From Malaya genurostris (lineage: Eukaryota > Arthropoda > Insecta > Diptera > Culicidae): a stretch of 64,000 bases of DNA. The stretch spans positions 124,372,928 through 124,436,927 of the forward strand of contig NC_080572.1 in assembly GCF_030247185.1 (NCBI RefSeq). Direction: 5' to 3'. Made by a program: the position numbers and the translations under genes. This document shows, piece after piece, positions 52,117-64,000 of this stretch (its first letter is position 1; each line of letters starts with the position of its first letter). The notes under the pieces are model-generated. The model searched no databases. It worked only from the letters and a program-made list of their open reading frames with translations, and was not told the DNA's origin.

Positions 52117-52988
52117 CCTTATGATAAAAAAAGAACCGGAATTTTCATTTTAAAATTCCCGCGCTTGTCCAATCGGTAAACTTTTATTCTCTTAATGTTG
52201 GCAACACTTTTATACACAGTCTGTCAAATTTTGACGCATATCGTACGATTAGTTTTTGCTTGGCGTCTATACAAAGAAGTTGAAAAATTTTCGTGTGGCG
52301 ATTTTTATAATGGATGAAAATTTAGAACAACGTGCGTGCATCAAATTTTGTGTTGCAAATGAATTTAAGAGTTCCGAAACGTTGAAAATGTTAGAAAAGG
52401 CCTTTGGTGAATCGTGTCTAGGAAAAACACAGGCATACGAGTGGTATAAACGCTTCAAAGGTGGTCGTACAAGCTTGGATCATGATGAGATCCATGACCG
52501 CCCAACAACATCTATTACTGAAGAAAACATTGAATCGGCGAAGCAAATCGTGTTGCAAAATCGTTCTGTACCGAATAGAGAGATTGCTGTGTTGTTGGGC
52601 ATCTCTTATGGATCAGCCGAACACATTTTAACTGATGTTTTGGGTTTGAAACGCGTCGCTTTTCGGCTGGTGCCAAAAAAGCTGAATGCGCCGGCTCACA
52701 CAGCGTTGGTTGTGTCGCAGTTTTTGGCCAAAAACTCAACCAATATCATCAACCAAGCACCGTACTCTCCAGATATGGCCCCGTGTGACTTTTTCCTCTT
52801 CCCCAGACTCAAATAGCCATTGCGAGGAACGCGTTTTGAGAACATAGAGACTATAAAAGAGAATTCGCTGCGTGAACTAAAGGCCATACCTTCGGCGGCC
52901 TATAAAACTTGTATGAAAAATTGGATCAAGCGTTGGCATGCATGTATTGCCGCGGGAGGAGAGTACTTTGAAGGCGATAATAAAGAAT
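52117..52988 (+). mobile_element. Mariner deletion derivative, copy 2 (truncated, opposite orientation)
   Basis: The left end CCTTATGATAAAAAAAGAAC follows TA (52115-52116). The sequence is nearly the same as copy 1 with the same internal junction (VPKKLN-APAHTAL). The frame 52256-52816 stops early (RLK then TAG) and continues as PLRGTRF to GGEYFEGDNKE. Homology ends at about 52988, so the right inverted end is missing. Confidence 0.8.
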
Positions 52989-53350
52989 TATTAGGTATTA
53001 CTAGGTTCTCATTGATACCAAACATGTTTCCGTTGGCATGGAGTAAAAATTATGTTGTTAAATTTAGTGCAAGAGGTATTCTCAAAAACTTAGCCCCATA
53101 GCAAATTAGGACGTATTCACATCGAAAAAAAGGCAAAAAATCCTATAGCTATTTCATGATATCGTGCGAAAAAAAATTGTGATTCCGAAAAGAGCTTACG
53201 TGGTTTCCAAAAATAACAAAAATTTCTTACATGGTTTTCTTCTCATTGTGATATGAACGAACAATCATGAATATTGGTTATAACGTTATAACACTATGAA
53301 TCCATTAATCATGTTTTCTTCAAATGTCATTGTCGTGTGTATTGATTGTA

Positions 53351-53933
53351 GCCAATTGAACAACTGAATGCAAAAGCTAGATAAGTGCAACTTAGTTGGG
53401 TAAACCCGTTTAAGTATTTTCGAATACAAAAACCGAATAAAAACATTGAGAGGAAAAACCGGACATGGATTTTGCAATGAAAGAATCGTTTAAAAACATC
53501 TTTTTTGTAAGAACCGGACAGAAAAAAAAACTGATTGCATAAACCGGACAAAAACTTAGTCGGTTCTTTCAAAACAAGTGTATTTATCCGGTTTTTTCAT
53601 CCAAAGTTTTTACCGACTGCCGCTGTGGACGAGGCATGGTTTACTTGTTTGTTACGGTAATCCTGATCTATGCTGCGTTCCCACAGCGGCAGTTGGCAAC
53701 CACTTTGAATGCAAAAACCGGATAAATACATTTGTTTTGGAAGAACCGGTTAAGTTTTTGTTCGGTTCTTGCAAAAAAAAAACGATGTTTTTAAACGATT
53801 CTTACATTGTAAAATCCATGTCCAGTTTTTAGTCTCAATGTTTTCATCCGATATTTGCATTCAAAAATACTTAAACGAGGTTTCCAAATTAAGTTGCACT
53901 TATCCGACTTTTGCTTTCAGTCGTTCAATTGGC
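53351..53933. mobile_element. Foldback element (family B)
   Basis: The left arm GCCAATTGAACAACTGAATG... is the inverse of the right arm ...CAGTCGTTCAATTGGC, with shared blocks GATAAGTGCAACTTA, AAAACCGGA and GTTTTTA. The centre contains GGCAGTCGG-like repeats (CCGCTGTGGACGAGGCATGG). Arms are about 250-280 bp. Relatives lie at 6230, 32855 and 49470. Confidence 0.6.
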
Positions 53934-53944
53934 ATTCGAGTTTT

Positions 53945-54240
53945 TACCTTTTGTTATAAATATTAAAAAGGTATAGAATTCGCTCAATTTTTAAGAATCA
54001 TTTCCGTAGGGCCGAGTGTTTCAATCGATTCAGCACGATAAACTGAGCTAATGTATGTGTGTGCAAAACAGAGAGGTGTGTTTCTCAGAGATGGCTGGAG
54101 CGATTTTATCCAAACTATTGGCAAATAAAAGCTCTTTCTGGAAGTATGCACACTGTTGTTTTTACTTTCCGAGTTATAGTAAAGACTTTTATGCCAAAAT
54201 TAGCAGTTTTTGACAATATATGTCACAATTTACATTGAAA
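53945..54240 (+). repeat. Family A-like remnant
   Basis: ACCTTTTGTTATAAATATTA and GAGATGGCTGGAGCGATTTT resemble the start and module of family A but are strongly diverged. Confidence 0.4.
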
Positions 54241-55074
54241 AGTGAATATGGTTTCAAATTTGACGCTTGGCATCAAAATTAGACACATCTTTCAATTCAA
54301 TCTTTTCTGAATGATTGAAAGATTGAATACAGTACTCTTCAGCTTCGTATTTTGGCTAGATTTGTTTTTAGCACGGTTCCTTTTTGACAACATAACTGTT
54401 CGACTGTGACGGTGTTAGACCTTATATATGAAATTCGAATTCAAAGTAATAACCTATACATTTTTATAACTAATTCGATTGTAACCTCCCTCAACTACAA
54501 CCAGCGAAAAGATGAAATTTTCATATCATTCAAATATATTCGAGAAAACGTGCACATTTATTGAAGTTGCCTTTTTTTATTTAAAAAAAAATGTTTTAGA
54601 TTGAATATGGAAAAAAAATGAAATGCAATTTTCATCCCATGTAACAATTTTCTTCAATTTCATGAGATTCCAAATTCTCATATACATTTCTTTATTTTAG
54701 CACTTATTCCTTTTCATTAACTATTGAAATAATGTACATTGTACTCTCATATCGATCGATAATTGAACAGAAATTACAAAAAATATAATAACATACTGTT
54801 TACTTACGATGCGTTTAAGTCATTTGACGCAAAATCCTTGATGTGCAGAGAATTCAACAGAAACGCTTCAGATATATCCGGTAAGATTTCATTCAATTAC
54901 CCAATACAAAAAGTCTGCACTGTCTGATCACCTAGAACTCTTCTAGAACATCTACAGATGAATCCAATTTCTCTGTTCAGTAACCACCTAGTAGTAACTT
55001 CGCCTCCTGCTTATCACAGTACAGACATTGGCGCACCTATTCATTTCAGAGTAAAATAAACTCAATTGACTTAC
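54241..55074. other. Intergenic or intron, nothing recognised
   Basis: AT-rich. If the exon at 55075-55255 is real this is its downstream intron. Confidence 0.35.
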
Positions 55075-55255
55075 AATAAATCCTATCACAGACACAAAAG
55101 CACAAGGAAGAAATAAAATATTGCGTCTTCCGTTCAAATTCAAAACAAAACTCGACCGAACCGTTTCGAAGTCAAATGTCAACTGATACATCGGATGCAG
55201 GCTGGCGGACACAAAATAATCGCGATCACTGCGATTGACCGGAGCGTGTGGCGCA
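55075..55255 (-). CDS. Exon candidate of an unrecognised gene
   Basis: A 181-nt open exon lies between a good acceptor (pyrimidine-rich tract ending GATTTGATTGCAG) and a consensus donor (ATT|GTAAGT). It encodes 60 residues including NRSDRDYFVSASLHPMYQLT, FDFETVRSSFVLNLN and a hydrophobic end (NILFLPCAFVSVIGFI). The pattern of alternating hydrophobics resembles a secreted protein or prodomain strand, but no family is claimed. If the ATG at 55191 is used instead it would be a first coding exon. The GC- and CpG-rich flank at 55200-55400 looks like a promoter/5' region. Confidence 0.4.
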
Positions 55256-56350
55256 CTGCAATCAAATCAGCAACCGGGAGAGAACAAACAGACAAACTTA
55301 AAAAGACATCCAGCGGTGTTCAGCGGCGCTAACGAAACGACTCGACTAACCGGCAGAAAGACGGACGCGAGAAGATCACATCACAGCTGATGACCGATCG
55401 TATTAACAATCAAATTTTTCTCCGTGGTACAGCAGCATCGCAGATCCGACGGTACGCTACCATTACCAGTGTGGTTCGATTTAATTTGATTTGCATGTGC
55501 TTTCCCGCCAACGACGCATCAGCGCTTGTTCTAAGATCAAAAACTAGCAATAATGGGGAAACGGCGATTTTTTTCAGTATGCTTATACTTGACATGAAAC
55601 AAAAAAATATGCATAAATGAAAAATAGATTTCAACGAAAGTCCCATGAGCGCTGCCTATAGCGAATACATATCATCAATACAATCCCAAAGCGCGCGTTG
55701 TCGCGTAAATTTGAATCTAAAGCACAGCATAGTATGAAATATTTCATTCAGCGGAGCGCGCTTTTCAAATGAAATATTTCACAACTTGAATCGTTAGTCT
55801 AGTTAAAATAAGCAAGTTTGTTGAAATTATTATGTGTCCGGTTATAAATAGAAATTTATATTCATTTTCTTAAGAGTTTTCGAGACAAAATGAAAACTGG
55901 AAATATTATCCCCAAGAATGTTGCTTTATCCCTTAAACGTTCGATGATCATTTTCATCGAAATTCTTATAAAACAAATAAAATTGCAGTGACAATTTAAA
56001 ACGCATTCAACGAGTCATTCGTAAACCATACAGCAAAAACTTTTGAAATTTACATGTGACGCAAATCTACCGACACGTAGAAAAATTGAGCTTGTTTTAA
56101 ATAACAAAACAGTCAGTAGATTTTGAAATTTGTCTTATGGTTATTTCAAGGGAAACTTGTATTACTAATGAACCAGATCAACTTTTTAATCCGCGAATAA
56201 ACAGAAAAGTTTTTGTGTTTTATAGGTGAAATTTATCTGCATTATCTTTTTGATTTTGCTATTCTCAACAATTAAAGCGTTGATATATCATTAAAAACCG
56301 CACAACATTACGTAACACACGGCATCTCTAAAAAAATATATTTTTGTTAC
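55256..56350. other. CpG-richer flank, then AT-rich intergenic
   Basis: 55256-55400 is GC-richer with several CG dinucleotides and, on minus, GTTAGTCGAGTCGTTTCGTT, reminiscent of insect transcription-start regions. The remainder shows nothing recognisable. Confidence 0.3.
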
Positions 56351-56760
<410 letters not shown>

Positions 56761-57002
56761 CAAAGTTTAACGGTTTTTTATAGCGTTTTTGTAATATGTT
56801 CGAATAGTTAAACTAGCGAAAATATGGTGAAATCTTTTCATTCATAGTACGATTCATTTAACTGTTGGTTTCTGAATAACCTTATTCTCATCTTTTCCTT
56901 GTTCAGTTCGTTCTATATTCTATATATAATTATCATTCCGCATTAGAAATACAGTCTGATAAGTAAAAGCGTGTCAATCATAGCTTGCGATCGGTCGACT
57001 TA

Positions 57003-57606
57003 ACAGTTCGGCTGAAAAGTTCGTATCGTTTAATAGAAACACACATTTTTTTGCCAAAATTCGTTTTTATTATCCAACATAATTGCCATCAGAGGCGATA
57101 CAGCGATTATAGCGATCTTCAAACTTTTCGATGCCATTTTTGTAGTACGATTTGTCCTTTGCCTCAAAATAGGCCTCAGTTTCAGCGATTAACTCTTCAT
57201 TGCTTCTAAATTTTTTACCAACGAGCATTCTCTTGAAGTCTGAGAACAGGAAAAAGTCACTGGGGGCCAAATCTGGAGAAAACGGTTGATGAGGGAGCAA
57301 TTCGAAGCCCAATTCGTTCAATTTCAGCATGGTTTTCACCGGCTTGTGACACGGTGCATTGTCTTGATGAAACAAAACTTTTTTCTTCTTCAAATGAGGC
57401 CGTTTTTTTAAATTTCGTCCTTCAAACGCTCTAATAACGCTATATAATAGTCACTGTGGCTTTTCCCTTTTCAAGGTAGTCGATGAAAATTATACCATGC
57501 GAATCCCAAAATACAGACGCCATAACCTTACCGGCCGATTGTTGAGTCTTTCCACGCTTTGGGTTCGGTTCATCGCGTGCAGTCCACTCAGCTGACTGTC
57601 GATTTG
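57003..57606 (-). mobile_element. Truncated DD34D mariner, same family as 13202-14493
   Basis: It starts with the left end ACAGTTCGGCTGAAAAGTTC after TA (57001-57002). It is collinear with the first copy up to the first-Asp-to-linker region and stops at about 57606. The frame 57393-57070 holds FHQDNAPCH and SPDLAPSDFFLF. The A-run frameshift is the same as in the other copy, and a further small deletion lies near 57452. The 5' half of the transposase and the right end are missing. Confidence 0.85.
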
Positions 57607-59143
57607 TCATCATTGAGGATAAATAACAGAAATATCAATTTGATTTATTTTATATTTTATTCACTTAATGCTTAATTTTTGCATTCGTGTTAATATATAC
57701 TTTTTTTTAGAAAAATAAGGAAAATAATTACAAACTAAAAAAAGCTTAACACAATGTTTACATAACCTTAATTATTTATTCTCTCTTATGCCATAATACG
57801 CCCTAATTTTTTTCTGTCTACCTAACTAAATTTATATTTTCAGCAATCAATCAATCATTAGTTTTCCTTCCATTTTTCTTTTAAGTAGTAACTTAAAAAT
57901 TGAGAACTATCATTAATAAACTTGACAATAATATAATTACATGCATTTTCTTATAGAGAACATAAATCAATATTACCACATTTTTCTCATTTTCATGTAC
58001 TTAATAACTTTTTTTTTCCTTGATGCACTATGCGTATTTCATCCGTGTATTGTTGTACAGCGCGGTAATCTCAGCAGTTTATATTTATAAACGGGTCATA
58101 ACGGGTCTGATTTGTTATAGTTACGCATTCCTAATCACCGATCTTATACTGCCCTAACTTCACTTCACTATACTCGCAAAGTGTTTCACTATACTCGTAA
58201 CTTTACATTCATTCAGCTGCATCAGCATAACCAAACTTTGAAAGTAAAGATCTGAATCTTGAATCCAAAACTATTAGGTGGAAACTCAAGACAGCCTTAG
58301 ACGTAGTTGGCTTTTACTGTGTTGGTAATTTTCCAGGATTAGTTGAATTAGACAAACTAATCTTGTTTTTTTTTCTTATTAAATTTATTTGTGTTTTGCT
58401 ATAGCTTCTCGAACAAGCTCGTACAATTTAACTCTTTCTTTTTTCTGTGCTACGGTTAAGCTTTCTATCTCCTTCCTGCATGTAGCTCTTCACGACTACA
58501 TTATGGTTTGTTTCATTAAACACATTAAAACATTCTCGAATATTACGTGAAGATTACTTGTCTGTTTGCTACACACACAACAATGACACCGTATGTATAC
58601 TTTTATATTTCTCTCTTTCTCTCAGAGACCGATACCTACCATCCAGCTTTTAACCAAAATTTGACCATTACTGCATGCGTGTGTGTGTATTTTTTCTCTA
58701 ACCGGGAATATTTCTTTGAAGGGTTAAGCGCATTAAACTCTGTTCATTTTTTCGACTGCTGAATAAGATATTCTGCTGATGATTTTACAGGATAGATTTT
58801 ATGCTGCATGGTGTAGTCGATAAAGTTATGTATCTTCCTCTGGTTTTATTTTGTTTAATAATAATTCTCGTTGTATATCTCTAGCTTTTACTGCATTTTT
58901 ATCAGTTTTAAAGTGTTCTAACTTTTTCATTTGTTTGAATACATTTTTATCTTTGCGTAGATAATTATTCTTCATATTTTAGTATTTATTATCATACTCT
59001 TCTGTGTTATAATTAATATTTATAATAAATTACAAGTGTAGCATGAGATAGACTTCATACTGAATGCATCTTGTGTCTTGTGTTTGTATATTTACGATCT
59101 TTGTCAAAGTGACGCTGACGTTTGACGTACGTACCATTTCTCT
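57607..59143 (-). other. Probable long 3' UTR of Smr
   Basis: AT-rich sequence follows the Smr stop codon with no other gene. Several minus-strand AATAAA-type signals are present (for example AGTGAATAAAATATAAAATA near 57640-57660). The last signals lie about 1.5 kb after the stop, close to the mariner insertion. Confidence 0.4.
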
Positions 59144-62100
59144 CTAGTCTTCGTCACTAAGTGCCTCATACTGAGCGGATAGTAGGGGTTTTGGTTCAAT
59201 GGATGCGGATGATGATGAATGACGGTCGTCATTCATTCCTCCCATGCCACCACTGTTAGATTGAGACATCATACCACCACTACCACCTCCAAGGGTTGGT
59301 ACAATCAGTGTTGTTTTTGGTGGCGGAACCGGAGGACCTAAACCACCAACAACGGGGCCACCGGAAACAGTTAACGCACTATATGGATAGTACGCAAAAG
59401 AGGAAGGATGCGGGCCTTGTTGGCTACTTATGTAAGGAGAAGAGTGAATGGAGTTGTGCATTACTCCTTGTGGTTGTGAATGCGGTGGCAGTTGTTGAGA
59501 AGGCGGCCGATGCGGATTATTACCGGATGTTGGTCGACCAGTTTCTTCGTCAATTATCATATCTACTGGAGTTGAGCTACGATCGTGATCCTTGTTGTGA
59601 TGGGCCGGCGGAGGTCCGTGTTGTGCCGGCGATGGATTCCTAGACGATTGTAGGTCTCTTCCATCATCACCGCGCTTGTCATCTTCGGTTCGCATCGCTT
59701 CAACTATTCGATTCTTCACATAGCAATCTAGAGCAAAATCTTGTGGACCCCGACTGAGTGGAGCACCTGGATGAAAAAAGTGTGTGTCAGGCGAGACGGA
59801 CTCGTGAAATTTATTCCGCGGACCCGGTGACTGAGCCATTCGAATAATATGGCGATCATCGGGTGTCGATCTGCCCGGTCCTTTATTCGAAGACTGCTGC
59901 TGAGAATGTATATACTGGTGGCCGGGAGGTCCTTGCTGTGATTGTTGCACTTGCATCTGCACTTGCTGCTGTTGTTGTTGTTGTTGTTGCTGTTGCTGTT
60001 GCTGCTGAGAAGAAGGAGGCTGACCATGAGCTAGTTGATCCTTCTTTCCTGGTGGCAACCGACGATACTTCCACGCATCTGAAGCAGCCATCATAGACGG
60101 ATCGAGTGGCATGGAAATCATCGAAGGACGCATCTGCAGGAACGGATTTGGGTTCGGAGAATAATCCTTGGCAATGATACTTTCCGCCAGTTCACCAATG
60201 GTGATATTTTTCGTTCGGACGGGTTCGGAATCCACATCGATGTTTATCACATTGGGTGAGTGAGACTTTCCATTGTTTTCGCTTATTGATGATGGCCGAT
60301 GATCTCGTGGTGGGAACTAGACAGAAGAACAAAAAAACAAATTATTGATTAAAATATTGAGTAACATAATACCGGTTGTAAGATTCAATTGAAGAATAAT
60401 ATCAAAATTGAACGTGATACAAAACCAATTTTCAGCACTTGATGCAGACAGTTAGTTCTAAAATTGATTTTTATATCAGGTTAAATTATTATTCAAATCA
60501 GACAGACAGACTTGTCTACTACTTTTAAAATTAGTCCTAACGTAAATAGGTATCAGGTATTTTTTCATTTATATCGTTTATTAGTTCCGCGCTTAACTGC
60601 AGAGGGTCGTTCACCGGGGGAGGCTATTTGTTTTGGTAAATTAGCACGAATTATACTCACATATGGAGGACGGTGCATGTCACGGTTGGGCGGCATCGGA
60701 GGTTCAGAAGCTGTTTGATTGATTTGATGGGTAATAATCGCATCGATCAGATTAGCTGCAGTAAGCGAGCCGTCCGAAGATTGGCGCATTCCGAGTGATT
60801 CCAAAGGCCTAGAATGTAGAATTAATGGAATTATGAAAAATCAACCCTTATATTACTGAATCAAGACATCGAATTACCGCTCTATCCTTTCATTGATCAT
60901 ATCGTAGTGTTTTCTACGACGCTCCTCTTCCTCCTGATGAGCCATCCGTTCCCGTTGCTGTCTATCACGCTGTTCTCGCTGTTCTCTTTCACGTTCGCGC
61001 TCTCGTTCGCGTTCCCTTTCTCGTTCCCTCTCACGATCTCGCTCGCGTTCTCTTTCGACTAACGTGCGTTCTCGTTCGAGTCTTTCGCGGTAGTTCATCT
61101 CACGTTCCATCTGCTGCTCCCTGTAGGCCACAACTGATGGATGCTGTAACGATGGATGAAGTTGTGACTGCTGACGGCGTTGTAGATCCATCTGTGCAAA
61201 ATAAACGGACTTGTTAGAACAAACCGAAACAACATTATTTAGAAAACCAAGAACGAAACTTACCTGTTGTTGTCTCTGGAGATGCTGTTGCTGCTGCTGG
61301 TGCTGATGCTGGGCTGCAGCAGCTGCCGCGTGTTGCTGCTGGGCTGCAACAACCGCCGCTGCTGCTGCATGCTGTTGTTGGGCGGCCACAGCAACAGCAG
61401 CCGCATGTTGCTGTTGCTGTTGATGTTGAGCTGCGGCGGCAGCTGCTTGTTGTTGCTGCTGTTGTTGTTGCTGTTGTTGTTGCTGTTGTTGCTGATGATG
61501 AATCTGAATCATTGTCGCTGGATGATATCTAATATCGTGATGCGTGGGTGGCGGTGGTGGAGCCTGTTGTTCGATAATTGATTGCCGTTTGTCGTCTTTG
61601 TGCGGCACAGTCATCGGTTGCTGTTGTACCGCTAGATCAACCAGCGATGTAAATGCGTCGTGACCTAGGTGTGTGATGAAATATTGTAATCGAATAATTC
61701 CGATAACTGCGGAAAACAAATCAATTACCTTGCATGTAATGATGTGGTGGAGGTACCAGGTGTAAACGATTCGGTGCCGGACTCGGTGGTTTCGATCCAG
61801 GTCCTCCACTGGTACTTCCGCTATTACCACCCGTATTGTGTCGTTGGATTACACCTTGGCGCTGCGGTGGAGGCGGTGTCCTATGTGGACTAGGAGTACT
61901 GAAAACAGGTGACACCCTGAAAATTTGGATTTTAAAACGATATAAATTAAAACAGTCAGATCTAAAAATATGCTACATACCTATTGACGTGATCGGCAGG
62001 AGATGCTCGGCTCAGATATTCCGGCCTGGAGCTACGCTCTCGTTCGGCAACGGCATACAACAAGGCGGCCTGGGAGTTCATGTTCGGAACGCTTCGAGGA

Positions 62101-64000
62101 GAAGGAGATTCTTTTTCCGGGCGATTTCCGGCGTTGACGGTGTTCCGTCCTTGAGACTGACCGTGCATCTGCTGTGAGGTTATATAATCGTTCATTATGA
62201 TTTGTCGGGAGCTTAGTTGTTGTGGTTCGAGGGTAAATGCTGGTGCTGTTCTGGTATACGTGAACTGTGGTGCCTGAGGACTTCCTTGTGTTGGAGGCTG
62301 GGATACCTGTGCCGGACTTTGCCGGTTATTGTAGGATTTGTACTCGTAGGCTGCACGCTTATCTGGCAGTGCGTGAGCAGAAGCATGGAGTGGCGTTCCT
62401 TGGGTAATAGAACCGTGCTTATCGTTAGACGATGGAGGCGTTTGTCGAAGCATGTTGTCATAACGTGGACTCAGTGTCGTTTGACCTTGCACGATTATTT
62501 GTTGACCAGCAGCGTTTACCGATGTGCCGTGGGTAATCGAACCTTTGGGTCCCAGTGACTGTGGCGGTGGCTGCTGCATGGTCGATTGCACTTGATGTTG
62601 CATTTTGGGGCTTAATTTAGGAACATTTTGCTTCTTAGGAGGCGGAGTCAGAGAAATTGTTTGCTGAGATATCTGACCGCGACCAATGACAGAAGATGAC
62701 TGATTTGAAGGGCCTCCCTGGCTTAGAGAAATCGGTGGTCCTCCCGGTACAGTTGTAATATATCCAGATGGTGATTTTGTAGGACGACCCATCGAATCAC
62801 TATGATAACCCAACCCGTACGGTCCACCATGCGTTGGAATGTTTTGTGGTTGCTGTTGATGACTTGGCGGCGGAAAATTTTCCGTACGATACACAGTTAC
62901 CGTGTTAGCACTGGAAGAGTGTGGGGGAAGTGGAGCTTGCTGTGAAGATGTACTCGACATTTTGCTGTTATGTGCAGGAGGAGGGAAATTATCACGCTGT
63001 TTCTTGATACTCAAGTCAAGTGTCTGAGGTTCCTCGCGAAGATAAACCACGGAAATATCCTTATCGTGACCACTCGAAGTAACCGATTGCTGTGGAGGTT
63101 GCTGGGACAAATGGCCAGACTGTGATTGCGATTGTGGCGGTTGCTGCTGCAATGGAGGCGGAATTGACTGCGTTTGCGTCATTGGCTGCGTCGGCTGCTG
63201 CGGAACGGGGGTAATGGTGGCTTGGATCTGGGAGCTTATTGGATGTGAATGATGGGATATAATTTGAGGCTGAACGTGCCCATGTGAATTCACTACAGAT
63301 AACGTAGCCATTCCCTCCGATGGTGGTCGTTGCATTGGGGGACCCTTGGACAAATCTCGATAATCTCGTGACGAGAACGACAGTTCATTTATAGATTTCA
63401 TTGGGGGTGGCTTTCCAGAGCTGGGCATTGTATTGGATTTCAGAGATCGTTCAATCACATTCAGCACAACATCTCGCACATTTTGAGGTGAGCTGACATC
63501 GTTACCACGAGGACCATTCTGTATCGAGCTGTGGTGCACAGAAATAACGGGATTCACACCACCTATTGGAGGGTAATGTACCTTAGGACTTTGACGATTT
63601 GCCGGAGAGGTCTCGTTTTCCTCATCCGCCGTTTCGGTAGCTGAGCTATCATACTCTTCCGTTAGTCTCTGCTTTCGAGGTGGCTGTCCCGGTGGTAATA
63701 ACCTGTCATCTTCAAAATTCTTTGTTAATGGAGGCGGCGCTAACGTTTCGGGAACGCTAGTAATTTCTTCTTTCGTAACATTCAGTGGAACCGAGTTGTT
63801 CGGGCTCTCGGCGGATGCCGTTGTATCGCTACTTCCATCTCGATCATCCGAAGATGAAGTACTCATATCAGACTCATCACCATCGGTCATTGCCGGTCGA
63901 CGATCTTCACCCGGATGTTGCTTGTAATATTCCGTTACAGCCAGATCGAAACCGCATTTCTTTTTGTAATGGAAATAGAAACTTTTCAAAGCGACAGATG
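59144..64000 (-). CDS. Smr: SMRTER nuclear-receptor corepressor (SMRT/NCoR homologue), 3' part
   Basis: A nuclear scaffold that links unliganded nuclear receptors such as the ecdysone receptor to histone-deacetylase complexes. Exons (minus): at least 64000-61981, 61916-61729, 61664-61264, 61191-60878, 60808-60661 and 60316-59144; all GT-AG and all phases agree. The first visible residues (FYFHYKKKCGFDL) are the end of the second SANT domain. There follow NCoR-type blocks GSITQGTP, GYITTVPGGPP and TLDLSIKKQ; GHDAFTSLVDLAV; long Q/A tracts; an RE-rich helix; two receptor-interaction (CoRNR-like) helices, LIDAIITHQI and LAESIIAKDY; and the family C-terminus LLSAQYEALSDED. The N-terminal half lies beyond the window. 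Introns are 64-72 bp except the last, of 344 bp, which holds nothing recognisable. Confidence 0.92.
60718..60753 (-). other. CoRNR-like receptor-interaction helix 1 of Smr
   Basis: NLIDAIITHQIN fits the extended (L/I)xx(I/V)I corepressor motif bound by unliganded nuclear receptors. The second, LAESIIAKDY, lies at about 60160-60198 in the next exon. Confidence 0.6.
61440..61496 (-). repeat. CAG/CAA repeat encoding polyglutamine in Smr
   Basis: A run of about 17 glutamines mixed from CAA and CAG codons, followed by alanine-rich and Q/H-rich runs over 61264-61440. It is translated inside exon 3 of the visible gene. A second tract of about 16 Q lies at 59960-60008. Confidence 0.85.

Noticed and set aside
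60874..61830. A 318-codon single frame as an independent gene
   Set aside because: It runs through two introns of Smr and only part of it is the real coding frame; GT-AG exons with matching phases explain the region better.

Overview
The window is animal, almost certainly dipteran DNA, and most likely from a culicine-type mosquito. The evidence is AT-rich intergenic DNA, short introns of 64-73 bp, a SMRTER-type nuclear-receptor corepressor with long polyglutamine tracts, group III secreted phospholipases A2, and a very dense load of Tc1/mariner, hAT, PIF/Harbinger, non-LTR and SINE elements. The species assignment is inference; no ribosomal or mitochondrial marker is present.

Host genes. (1) The last six coding exons of the Smrter (Smr/NCoR/SMRT) corepressor run on the minus strand from the right edge to a stop at 59144, and every exon phase agrees. 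(2) A four-exon group III secreted phospholipase A2 gene lies on minus at 26387-32770, with transposons and a small nested two-exon secreted-protein gene (29733-30099) in its 5 kb intron. (3) A first exon of a second, divergent group III phospholipase A2 lies at 4595-5073, with a TATA box and initiator. (4) Several isolated spliced exons of unrecognised genes lie at 16837-16942, 17988-18183, 36213-36357 and 55075-55255.

Mobile DNA layout. 0-3 kb: a mariner remnant, then a TA-flanked inverted-repeat element that carries an MBT-domain gene fragment and a nested ORF1-only retrocopy of a LINE. 6-9 kb: a modular mosquito-type repeat (called family A here), including a head-to-head palindrome. 9-16 kb: a PIF/Harbinger-like element, a hAT MITE, a 1.2 kb hAT-like foldback, and a full-length but frameshifted DD34D mariner inside an ACTCA-rich repeat with spliced exon-like pieces. 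18-26 kb: tandem repeats, a DD37D element, an internally deleted mariner and LINE ends. 27-31 kb: long (AT)n arrays, a DD41D element and several MITEs. 38-46 kb: a hAT MITE cut by a LINE insertion flanked by 318-bp direct repeats, family A copies, and a palindromic MITE. 46-57 kb: two opposed copies of one mariner deletion derivative, a foldback element, and a truncated mariner next to the Smr 3' end.

The most exciting signal is a family of short repeats carrying a hammerhead self-cleaving ribozyme. The copy at 30920-31012 (+) has an intact catalytic core (CTGATGA ... GAAA), a 3-bp stem II, a stem I of 22 aligned positions with only two mismatches, and a compensating stem III with the cleavage site after C30925. 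A second, slightly damaged copy lies at 4034-4124, and decayed copies lie at 34546-34640 and twice at 56511-56760, the last two spaced by exactly 220 bp. The topology (open stem III, type III-like) and the tandem spacing suggest a retrozyme- or satellite-like RNA replicon in an insect genome.
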